A stretch of 7,398 nucleotides of DNA from Chloroflexota bacterium (GCA_005889515.1 VBHE01000108.1:9983-17380), one strand, 5' to 3'; shown: positions 1-6,078, counted from the stretch's first letter. The notes: generated from the sequence alone by a model not told the origin. Numbers and translations: made by a program.

Positions 1-659
1 AGGATGATCGCGAGGGCGAGCCGGGGAGCGCTCGGGACCTGGGACAGCATCCCCTCGAGCTCCTCGTCGGCGCTCGGCACCTTGCGGATGGCGAGATAGG
101 CGCCGCCCCCGGCGGCGATGAGCAGCACGCCGCCGGTGGCGAGCCGCTCGAACCCTCTGAGGAAGTGCTCGGCGGGGGCTCCGACGGCGACGCCGATCCC
201 CACCCAGATCGCCTCCCAGATCGCGAGCGCGGGCATGGCGCCGATGGCGAAGACCCGCAGCGGCATCGCGCTCGCCCCCGCCACCAGGGTCGCGTAGGTG
301 CGCACCCCGGGGAGCAGGCGGGTGATCCCGATCGATCGCGACCCCGCCCGCTGCACCCGGGCGCGGGCGCGGTCGTAGGCCTTCTCGGCGCGGAGCCGCT
401 CGGCGATGGCGCGGAGCCGCTCGGAGCCGAGCCGGCGGGCCCAGCCGAAGCCGGTGAGGCACCCCGCCACCAGGGCGATGTAGGCGAGGGGGACGAACAT
501 CCAGGGCGGGATCGCGTTGGTGCCGATCAGCAGGCCGGCGAGGACGAGGAGCACCTCGTTGGGGGCGAAGGGGAGGGGCACCCCCACCTCGTCGAGATAG
601 AGGAGGGCGCAGAGGAGGAGGGTGGCGACGGTGCCGTTCACCCCGTTGAGGAAGCTCAC
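1..659 (-). CDS. DedA-family (SNARE-associated/VTT) integral membrane protein, C-terminus cut by window edge
   Basis: About 220 residues are visible, read from GTG 659 towards the left edge; the stop lies outside. The family signatures are clear. Near residues 24-35 there is an E-x-x-x-P-x-P-F segment followed by N34/E35. Near 112-124 the ITRLLPGVRTY stretch carries the conserved R114, P117 and R120 of the DedA re-entrant region. Hydrophobic stretches lie at roughly 11-23, 35-47, 54-73, 122-160 and 176-191. DedA/VTT proteins are inner-membrane proteins implicated in lipid flipping (undecaprenyl phosphate or phosphatidylethanolamine) and in proton-motive-force homeostasis; which lipid applies here is unknown. 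GTG 659 is chosen because an in-frame TGA lies upstream and a purine-rich AAGGGG precedes it by a short spacer. Most DedA proteins end near 200-220 residues, so little may be missing, but the last visible residues turn hydrophobic again (LALAIIL). The gene is divergent from the DUF4214 gene. Confidence 0.85.
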   Translation of the reverse strand, partial: MSFLNGVNGTVATLLLCALLYLDEVGVPLPFAPNEVLLVLAGLLIGTNAIPPWMFVPLAYIALVAGCLTGFGWARRLGSERLRAIAERLRAEKAYDRARARVQRAGSRSIGITRLLPGVRTYATLVAGASAMPLRVFAIGAMPALAIWEAIWVGIGVAVGAPAEHFLRGFERLATGGVLLIAAGGGAYLAIRKVPSADEELEGMLSQVPSAPRLALAII

Positions 660-818
660 CGAGACCCCTTGTCGAGTTCTGGGGACGGGCCTGGGCCCAC
701 CTCAGGATACGGGTGCGGGGAGGGGACGCAGGTGCGTCGTGGGGCGGCTCGGAACGCAAGATCGCCACCAACGCCACGTTGAAGCGAGTGCGGAGGGGAA
801 CCGGACACCGGGTTTCCC
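660..818. promoter_or_regulatory. Divergent intergenic region with two short perfect palindromes
   Basis: This region separates the DedA gene (minus) from the exported DUF4214 protein gene (plus); it holds no credible gene. Two perfect inverted repeats with 2-base centres are visible: GGGCC-TG-GGCCC at 687-698 and GACGCA-GG-TGCGTC at 725-738. Either could bind a dimeric regulator. No known operator is recognised, and short GC palindromes also arise by chance at this base composition. On the minus strand TATCCT (709 down to 704) is a possible -10 element about 44 bases before the DedA start, without a convincing -35. A third structure, the hairpin at 795-818, is listed separately. Confidence 0.35.
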
Positions 819-842
819 GTGACGGATTTTTCAGGAAGGGAG
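795..842 (+). promoter_or_regulatory. Hairpin / possible ECF-type promoter and ribosome binding site before the DUF4214 gene
   Basis: Bases 795-804 pair with 808-818 around an ACA loop: about 10 pairs, with one G-T pair and one bulged G. The stem ends directly before GTG 819, so it would block ribosome access to that codon if transcribed. The same stretch can be read as an ECF-sigma promoter: GGAAC at 797-801, a 16-base spacer, then CGTG at 818-821, close to the usual GGAAC/CGTC pair. Transcription would then begin near 828. A purine-rich GGAAGGGAG (834-842) follows, 12 bases before ATG 855. Both readings favour ATG 855 as the start. They come from inspection only. Confidence 0.3.
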
Positions 843-854
843 CTACGTACGCTC

Positions 855-2603
855 ATGAGACTGTCCGGTTCCAAGCTCACCATGGGGCTCATGGCGCTGA
901 TGATCAGCGCCGCGTCCGTGGTGTTCGCCATCGGCAGCGGCGACCATGCGGTCGTCGGAGCCGCCAGCACCCCCAACGACGTGGTCGTGCAGACCCTCGA
1001 CTCGTGCAAGACCCCCCAGGGGTCGGGCAAGTACACCCTCACCGGCAGTGGCGGGACCTTCACCTCGATCCCGCTCACGGGATCGACCACCGGTTCCCTC
1101 AACGGCCCGACCTGCCCGGTGCAGCAGGGAAGCTGCACCGCCACGGTCAAGGGCTGCGTGGTCTTCCACAATGTTCCCCAGGGTGACTACAGGCTCACGC
1201 AGGTCGGCGTCCCCGGGCCCAACGCCACCAATCCCGACGGCTACGCGCCCTGCAACAGCGGCAGCGGCTGCCAGTGGGAGAGCGCGGACGTCACCGTCAA
1301 CCCCGACGGGACGGTCGTCTCCCAGGTGACCAACATGCCCCCGACCGGGCACGTGCAGCTGTTCCCGAACGACCCCAGCCATGCCCAGTACTACGCCGGC
1401 TCGCCCGACGATCCCATCGTCTTCCACGACTTCGGCCTCGCCAAGCCGGGCACCGTCAACCCGGGCACCGGCCTTCCCAACCCGCAGTGCGACAACGACG
1501 GCGACGCGGACGACTGGTCGACCGGCACCCCCAGCTCCAACTGCCAGGATCCCGAGGCCTCCGAGGCCTCGATGTGCACCAACCCCACCCAGTTCATCAC
1601 CTCCGCCGAGGGCGCCCAGCCGAGCTGGAGCGGCACGAACTTCCCCTGGCAGTGCATGAGCAACGTGGCCTCCCCTGCGCACCTGCAGGAGATCGTCCTG
1701 AGCGGCCCCGGCTCGGTGAGCGCGCTCTCCACCTTCCAGGTCTCGGTCAGCGGCGGGTACACCCCGACCCTGGTGAGCGCCGAGGACCCCGGCATGACCG
1801 TGGTCCCGAACAACGGCGGCTTCGCGGTCTCGCTCGATCCCGTCCGGACCGTCGCCACCACCGGCAAGCATCCCACCCCGGGTGGCCGGGTCACCAGCGG
1901 CACCGTGACCATCACCCCGCAGGGCGGCGGCGGCAAGCTCGTCGTCCAGGTGAGCCCGCCCTCGGCGAACTCGAACTTCATCGAGAACCTCTACCACGAC
2001 ATCCTCGGCCGCTACGGCCAGGCCGGTGAGATCGGCTACTGGTCGGGCCGGATGGACGGCGGGATGCTCGGCTGGATGGTCGCGCAGGCCTTCTCCATGA
2101 CCCCCGAGTACCTCGGTGACATGGTCGACAACGACTTCCTCACCATGGTCGGCAACACGCCCGATCCCGGCGGCCGCGCCTTCTGGGTGGGCCAGCTGGA
2201 GCACGGCGTGAGCAACGACGCGATCATGGGCTCGCTCGGCGCCTCGCCCTCCTACTACGCGCAGGCGGGTGGCACCGACGCCGGCTTCGTCGCCAGCCTG
2301 TACCTCAAGGTCCTCCACCGCACCGCGCCGCCAGGCCCGTCGGACCTGCAGTACTGGACCGCCTACGGGCCCTTCGCCACCAACCAGGGCGCCCGTCTCC
2401 AGGTCGCCAACGACATGGCCTTCTCCCACGAGCAGCACATGTTCGTCGCCGCCGGCTGGTACACGAAGTTCCTCAACCGCCCGCCGGATCCCCAGGGCCA
2501 GGCCTTCTGGGCCGGCCAGATGGACCACGGTGTCCTCCAGCAGGTCGGGGTGTCGTCCTTCACGAACACCACCGAGTACTACAACCTGCCCGCCAAGTAC
2601 TGA
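855..2603 (+). CDS. Exported protein with SpaA/CNA-B-like N-terminal region and tandem DUF4214 repeats
   Basis: 582 residues from ATG 855, or 594 if the in-frame GTG 819 is used. ATG 855 is preferred because of the GGAAGGGAG upstream and the hairpin covering GTG 819. Numbering from GTG 819: residues 13-48 form a signal peptide or anchor (K19, a hydrophobic core, likely cleavage after VVGA-48). Residues about 60-175 resemble a prealbumin-like SpaA/CNA-B fold (F-x-N-V-P-x-G-x-Y-x-L, then a V-N-P-D-G strand). Ten cysteines lie between 63 and 279 and none later, suggesting disulfides outside the cytoplasm. Residues 225-232 (DNDGDADD) look like a calcium-binding loop. Residues about 290-380 are beta-rich. 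Residues 386-594 carry about four DUF4214 units with W/F-W and Y-Y landmarks. DUF4214 occurs in surface and S-layer-associated proteins; its function is unknown. No sortase motif or catalytic signature is seen. A surface structural or adhesion role is inference. The neighbours give no functional clue. Confidence 0.85.
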   Translation: MRLSGSKLTMGLMALMISAASVVFAIGSGDHAVVGAASTPNDVVVQTLDSCKTPQGSGKYTLTGSGGTFTSIPLTGSTTGSLNGPTCPVQQGSCTATVKGCVVFHNVPQGDYRLTQVGVPGPNATNPDGYAPCNSGSGCQWESADVTVNPDGTVVSQVTNMPPTGHVQLFPNDPSHAQYYAGSPDDPIVFHDFGLAKPGTVNPGTGLPNPQCDNDGDADDWSTGTPSSNCQDPEASEASMCTNPTQFITSAEGAQPSWSGTNFPWQCMSNVASPAHLQEIVLSGPGSVSALSTFQVSVSGGYTPTLVSAEDPGMTVVPNNGGFAVSLDPVRTVATTGKHPTPGGRVTSGTVTITPQGGGGKLVVQVSPPSANSNFIENLYHDILGRYGQAGEIGYWSGRMDGGMLGWMVAQAFSMTPEYLGDMVDNDFLTMVGNTPDPGGRAFWVGQLEHGVSNDAIMGSLGASPSYYAQAGGTDAGFVASLYLKVLHRTAPPGPSDLQYWTAYGPFATNQGARLQVANDMAFSHEQHMFVAAGWYTKFLNRPPDPQGQAFWAGQMDHGVLQQVGVSSFTNTTEYYNLPAKY

Positions 2604-2611
2604 TCCTCCGC

Positions 2612-2664
2612 GGTGTGCGGCGGCGGCGTCCGGCCGCTGTGGCCGGCAGCGCCGCCGCCGCACC
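2612..2664 (+). terminator. Nested GC-rich hairpin after the DUF4214 gene
   Basis: This begins 9 bases after the stop codon of the DUF4214 gene. The outer stem pairs 2618-2628 (CGG repeats) with 2650-2660, 11 perfect pairs. It extends through GGTG 2612-2615 with CACC 2661-2664 across a 2-base bulge. The inner stem pairs CCGGCC 2630-2635 with GGCCGG 2641-2646 around GCTGT. No T-run follows on either strand. This is typical of high-GC genomes, where hairpins without a U-tract may end transcription or protect 3' ends. The position between convergent genes supports a terminator role; strand specificity is not clear. Confidence 0.55.
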
Positions 2665-2680
2665 AACGGTCACGAGCCGG

Positions 2681-2713
2681 AGGGAGGGGACCCCGACGCG
2701 GGGTCTCCTCCCT
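2681..2713. terminator. Strong hairpin between convergent genes, probable bidirectional terminator
   Basis: AGGGAGGGGACCCCG (2681-2695) pairs with 2699-2713 over 15 positions, with a single G-T pair and an ACG loop. It lies 9 bases beyond the queE stop on the minus strand and 78 bases beyond the DUF4214 stop on the plus strand, so it can end transcripts from both sides. There is no T-run beyond a short TTC on the plus side. Confidence 0.55.
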
Positions 2714-2721
2714 TCGCACGT

Positions 2722-3405
2722 TCAGCGCCCGCGGACGTCGCCCCAGAGGAGGATGTGGAGCCGCGGGGTGAGGTGAAAGCCGTGCGCGAGCGCGGGCGCG
2801 GCGAGCTCGCGCATGCGGGCGAGCACCACCTCCGCGGTCGTACCCTCGGGCATCACGTACACCGGCGCGAGGCGGTGCGCCGCGGCCAGGGAGGCGACCT
2901 CGTCGAGGTCGCCGGCGCCGGTGACCACGAACTTGAAGACGGCGCGGCCGGTCGCCCGCAGCGCGGCGAGCGCGGCCGGACGGATGCGCTCCGCCTCCGC
3001 CACCCCGGAGTTGGCGAGCTTCGGGGAGACGTTCCAGGCGGTGACGAGCGGGACGAGCTGGGGTGTGGGGGAGACCGTCCCGTTGGTCTCGACCTCGACC
3101 CTCCAGCGGCGCTCCGCCGCGGCGGTGAGCAGGGGGAGGAGCGCGCGCGCCTGGAGCAGCGGCTCGCCCCCGGTGATGACCAGCATGTCGACGCCCATCG
3201 CCTCGACCGTCTCGGTCACCGCGGCGGCGTCGACGCGGCGCAGCTCCTCGTCGGGACGGAAGCGTTGCCAGTCCCAGCTGTAGGGGGTGTCGCACCACGA
3301 GCAGTCGAGGTTGCAGCCGCCGAGACGCACGAAGGCGCACCGCCGTCCCACCGACGGCCCCTCGCCCTGGAGGGTCGGCCCGAACACCTCGGCGACGGTG
3401 AGCAC
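2722..3405 (-). CDS. queE: 7-carboxy-7-deazaguanine synthase (radical SAM, QueE)
   Basis: 227 residues. The enzyme rearranges 6-carboxytetrahydropterin (CPH4) to 7-carboxy-7-deazaguanine (CDG), using S-adenosylmethionine, a [4Fe-4S] cluster and Mg2+, in the cytoplasmic preQ0 pathway. Seen in the sequence: the substrate-site motif F8-G-P-T-L-Q-G-E-G16; the radical-SAM cluster motif C31-x3-C35-x2-C38 followed by D39-T40, the threonine expected at the Mg2+ site of this family; the SAM-binding TGGEP at 78-82; E-T-N-G at 106-109; S-P-K at 127-129; and the C-terminal H211-L-T-P-R-L-H217. Length is normal for the family and no key residue is missing. GTG 3405 begins 2 bases after the queC stop and is the only sensible start before the LTVAEVFGPT opening. 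No strong Shine-Dalgarno is seen, so translation is probably coupled to queC. It is the last gene of the operon. Confidence 0.95.
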   Translation of the reverse strand: MLTVAEVFGPTLQGEGPSVGRRCAFVRLGGCNLDCSWCDTPYSWDWQRFRPDEELRRVDAAAVTETVEAMGVDMLVITGGEPLLQARALLPLLTAAAERRWRVEVETNGTVSPTPQLVPLVTAWNVSPKLANSGVAEAERIRPAALAALRATGRAVFKFVVTGAGDLDEVASLAAAHRLAPVYVMPEGTTAEVVLARMRELAAPALAHGFHLTPRLHILLWGDVRGR

Positions 3406-3407
3406 GC

Positions 3408-4133
3408 TCAGCCCGCCGCGACGGTCTCGTACACGGTGGGGTCGGGCACGCCGGCGAGCCCGAAGGCCTCGCGCCGCTCCACACAGGTGCCGCAGCTGCC
3501 GCAGTGGTGTGCACCGCCGCGGTAGCAGGACCAGGTGCGCTCGAAGGGCACTCCGAGGCGGTGCCCGGTGCGCACGATCGCGGCCTTGTCGAGGTGGAGG
3601 AACGGGGTGACGAGCATGTCGGCCGGCGCGAACCCCTCGGTGGCGAGGGTCTGCATCCGCCGGAACGCGTCGACGAACTCCGGGCGGCAGTCGGGGTAGA
3701 CCGGATGGTCGCCGGCGTGGAACGCCGCCGCCACCAGCGGCGCGTGCTGGGCGACGGCGATCGCGTGGGCGACGGCGAGCATCACCGCGTTGCGGTTCGG
3801 GACCACGGTGATCCGCATGGTCTCGTCGGCGTAGTGGCCGTCGGGCACCTCGACTGCGTCGTCGGTGAGCGCCGAGCCGCCGAGCAGTCCGCTCAGCGAG
3901 CCCAGGTCGACGCAGTCCCAGCGCGCGCCCAGCCGCTCGGCGCAGGCGCGGGCGTCGTCGAGCTCGCGGCGGTGTCGCTGCCCGTAGTCGACGGAGACGA
4001 GGTGGAGCGGAGCGTGCCCGCGGTCGGCGAGGAGGTGGGCGAGGGTCACGGAGTCGAGACCGCCGGAGACCAGCGCCACCACTCCGCCCGCCCGGGCCCC
4101 CGCCTCCGACGTGGCGCCCGGCCCTCCGGTCAT
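3408..4133 (-). CDS. queC: 7-cyano-7-deazaguanine synthase (QueC)
   Basis: 241 residues. An ATP-dependent amidation and dehydration enzyme that converts CDG with ammonia to preQ0, the direct product step after QueE. Seen: the PP-loop SGGLDS at 23-28 with T30 (ATP pyrophosphatase fold); DYGQRH at 49-54; VPNRN at 111-115; PDCRPEF at 147-153; and the zinc-binding cysteines C203, C211, C214 and C217 near the C-terminus. All match QueC, and length is normal for the family. The first 16 residues are a Gly/Ala-rich extension without family features. ATG 4133 overlaps the methyltransferase stop (ATGA) and is preceded by GAGGGG at a good spacing. QueC and QueE in this order form a preQ0 module. preQ0 can feed queuosine tRNA modification, deazapurine natural products or 7-deazaguanine DNA modification; the window does not show which. 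Confidence 0.96.
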   Translation of the reverse strand: MTGGPGATSEAGARAGGVVALVSGGLDSVTLAHLLADRGHAPLHLVSVDYGQRHRRELDDARACAERLGARWDCVDLGSLSGLLGGSALTDDAVEVPDGHYADETMRITVVPNRNAVMLAVAHAIAVAQHAPLVAAAFHAGDHPVYPDCRPEFVDAFRRMQTLATEGFAPADMLVTPFLHLDKAAIVRTGHRLGVPFERTWSCYRGGAHHCGSCGTCVERREAFGLAGVPDPTVYETVAAG

Positions 4134-5035
4134 TGCTCGCCCCTCGCCTCGCCCACCAGGCCGGATCCTCGCACATAGTCGATCCCGGCGTCGCCGAGCC
4201 GTTTGCGCATCACCTCGAACGCCTCCGGATTGTCGTCGACGAGGACGAACCGGCGCCCCAGCCGGATCGCGGCGGCGCCGGTGGTGCCGCTCCCCGCGAA
4301 GAAGTCGAGGACGCAGTCGCCGGGACGGGTCGAGGCGGCGACGATGCGGCGCAGGACCGCCTCCGGCTTCTGGGTCGGATACCCGGTCTTCTCCCGTCCG
4401 GTGGGCGACACGATGGTGTGCCACCACACGTCGGTGGGGAGCTTGCCGCGGCTCGCCTTCGCCGCGGTCACCAGGCCCGGCGCCATGTAGGGCTCGCGGT
4501 CGACCTCGGCACTGTCGAACCAGTATGCGTCGGGGTCCTTCACGTAGACGAGGATGTTGTCGTGCTTGGCCGGCCACCGGCGGGTGCTCCGCGCGCCGTA
4601 GTCGTACGCCCAGATGATCTCGTTGAGGAAGCGCTCGCGACCGACGAGCTCGTCGAGCAGGACCTTGACGTGGTGCACCTCGCGGTAGTCGAGGTGCACG
4701 TAGAGGGTTCCGGTGGTGCGGAGCACCCGCCACGCCTCGCGCAGCCGCGGCTCGAGGAAGCCGAGGTAGTCGTCGTGGATGTCGCGGTAGGTCCGCGTCC
4801 CGGTGGTCTCGGTGCGGTAGCGGCGGCCGCCGAAGCCGGTGCGGTCGCCGTCGGCGCTGTGCACGGTGCGCATCGAGGTGCGCCGCTGCGTCCGCCCGGT
4901 GTTGAAGGGCGGGTCGATGTAGACGAGCGCCACCTCGCCGTCGGGCAGCCGGCGGAGCACCTCGAGGTTGTCGGCGAGGTGGACGCTGCCGCGGCCCGGA
5001 CCGGGGAGCGCGAGCGGCCCGGTGGTCGCGCTCAG
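4130..5035 (-). CDS. Site-specific DNA methyltransferase, beta class (probably N6-adenine), orphan
   Basis: About 301 residues if it begins at CTG 5035. Motif IV comes first as D41-P-P-F44 followed by N-T-G. The SAM-binding motif I comes late as D244-F-F-A-G-S-G-T-T252. This order defines beta-class amino-methyltransferases, and DPPF suggests adenine N6 rather than cytosine N4. The conserved GYPTQKP lies at 218-224. The middle (about 130-210) would hold the target-recognition part; the recognition site cannot be read from sequence. No restriction endonuclease is adjacent, so it looks like a solitary regulatory or protective methyltransferase. The start is unusual: no ATG, GTG or TTG lies in frame close upstream of the conserved opening (LADNLEVLRRL). 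The first GTG, at 4960, would cut into it. CTG 5035 overlaps the dehydrogenase stop as CTGA, consistent with re-initiation. Its 3' end overlaps queC by 4 bases. Confidence 0.87.
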   Translation of the reverse strand: MSATTGPLALPGPGRGSVHLADNLEVLRRLPDGEVALVYIDPPFNTGRTQRRTSMRTVHSADGDRTGFGGRRYRTETTGTRTYRDIHDDYLGFLEPRLREAWRVLRTTGTLYVHLDYREVHHVKVLLDELVGRERFLNEIIWAYDYGARSTRRWPAKHDNILVYVKDPDAYWFDSAEVDREPYMAPGLVTAAKASRGKLPTDVWWHTIVSPTGREKTGYPTQKPEAVLRRIVAASTRPGDCVLDFFAGSGTTGAAAIRLGRRFVLVDDNPEAFEVMRKRLGDAGIDYVRGSGLVGEARGEQ

Positions 5036-6042
5036 CTGCGCCAGCGCACCAGGGGGGAGGCGCCGTTCACCACCCCCTGCAGCGGCGCCCCCTGCATCGC
5101 CCGGGTCAGGTTGCCAGCGATCATCGAGAAGATGCGCATCCGCGACTCCGCGGTGGCGCCGGCGATGTGCGGTGAGAGCAGCACCCGCTCGCTCGCGCGC
5201 AGCGGCGATCCCGGCGCCAGCGGCTCGGTGGCGAAGACGTCGAGCGCCGCGCCGCCGAGCGCGCCGCTCGCCAGGGCCTCGACGAGCGCCGCCTCGTCGA
5301 CGAGGCCGCCACGGCCGGCGTTGACGAGGATCGCTCCGCGGGGCATCGACGCCAGCCGGGCGGCGTCGATCATCCCGCGGGTCTCGTCGGTGAGGGGGAC
5401 GACGAGCACGAGCACGTCGCTGCGGCGGACGAGCTCGTCGAGCTCGCGGTGGGTCGCCCCGTGCTCCTCCTCCCGGGAGCGCCGGCGCCGCGACCAGTAC
5501 GACACCTCGCAGTCGAAGGCGGCGAAGCGAACCGCGCAGCGGCTGCCGATGTCGCCGAAGCCGACGATCCCGACCCGCCGGCCGCTCAGCTCGCCGCAGC
5601 CGCGGTCCGAGGCCTCGAGCTGGGGCCAGCGCCCGGCGCGCACCTCGGCGTCGGCCCAGCAGAGTGAGCGCAGCACCGAGAGCGCGGAGGCGACGCACCA
5701 CTCGGCGACGCCGATGGCGTTGGCACCCGCGGTCGACGCCACCGGGACCCCGACGGCAGACCAGGCGGCGAGGTCGATCGAGTCCGTCCCCGCGCCGGCG
5801 TTCTGGATGTAGCCGATGCCCTGAGCGCCCGCCGCCTCCTCGGACCCCAGCCGCAGCGCCGAGCTCCAGTCGGCGAGGACCACGTCGGCTCCGTCGAGGA
5901 CGGCGTGCACGCCCCGCTGGTCGCGGCTCGGCGGGATCACGACGTCGATCCCCGCGCCGTCGAGGAGCGTGATCATCTCGTGGGGGATGCCGGGCGCGAG
6001 CGCCGCCATCCGAAGCCGGCGTCCGCCGCCCTCGCCCGTCAT
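5032..6042 (-). CDS. D-isomer-specific 2-hydroxyacid dehydrogenase family protein
   Basis: 336 residues, first gene of the methyltransferase-queC-queE operon. The family reduces or oxidises 2-keto/2-hydroxy acids with NAD(P)H. Seen: the Rossmann loop G161-F-G-D-I-G166; the catalytic residues R244 (in NAGRGGLVDE), E273 (DVFATEPL) and H292 (SPHIAGAT); and a split substrate domain (about 10-120 plus the C-terminus). After the second beta strand the sequence is YWSRRRR (182-188) rather than an acidic residue, which suggests NADP(H). The substrate is not predictable; glyoxylate/hydroxypyruvate reductase-like or phosphoglycerate dehydrogenase-like are both possible. It lacks the long C-terminal regulatory domain of full-length SerA. 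The start is firm: ATG 6042 follows a near-perfect GGAGGAGGT with 3 bases between. A functional link to preQ0 or DNA methylation is not evident; co-transcription may be incidental. Confidence 0.92.
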   Translation of the reverse strand: MTGEGGGRRLRMAALAPGIPHEMITLLDGAGIDVVIPPSRDQRGVHAVLDGADVVLADWSSALRLGSEEAAGAQGIGYIQNAGAGTDSIDLAAWSAVGVPVASTAGANAIGVAEWCVASALSVLRSLCWADAEVRAGRWPQLEASDRGCGELSGRRVGIVGFGDIGSRCAVRFAAFDCEVSYWSRRRRSREEEHGATHRELDELVRRSDVLVLVVPLTDETRGMIDAARLASMPRGAILVNAGRGGLVDEAALVEALASGALGGAALDVFATEPLAPGSPLRASERVLLSPHIAGATAESRMRIFSMIAGNLTRAMQGAPLQGVVNGASPLVRWRS

Positions 6043-6078
6043 CGCACCTCCTCCGCCTCGGCCCGACCGTCGGCCCCC

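Noticed and set aside
722..730. GGGGACGCA resembling part of a cyclic-di-GMP-I riboswitch
   Set aside because: The remaining conserved elements (GGCAAACC and the tetraloop/receptor) are absent; the bases belong to a simple palindrome.
165..782. Plus-strand open frame over the DedA gene
   Set aside because: The product is G/D/E/P/R-rich without a domain, while the minus strand encodes recognisable DedA motifs.
1553..1570. Tandem CGAGGCCTC repeat inside the DUF4214 gene
   Set aside because: It simply encodes EAS-EAS in the reading frame; two short copies do not indicate a functional DNA repeat.
843..2666. Long antisense open frame (607 codons) opposite the DUF4214 gene
   Set aside because: The translation is low-complexity and rich in R, G, A, V and H, with no domain. 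It mirrors the codon pattern of the plus-strand gene, whose signal peptide and DUF4214 repeats are real.
2269..3525. Plus-strand open frame crossing from the DUF4214 gene into queE/queC
   Set aside because: It runs through two terminator-like hairpins and gives arginine/alanine/proline-rich filler opposite well-supported genes.
3406..4176. Upstream extension of queE from GTG 4176
   Set aside because: It would cover the entire queC coding region in another frame with arginine-rich filler; the family N-terminus (LTVAEVFGPT) begins at GTG 3405.
4133..5812. Plus-strand 559-codon frame over the methyltransferase and dehydrogenase
   Set aside because: No domain is recognisable and both minus-strand genes have intact catalytic motifs.
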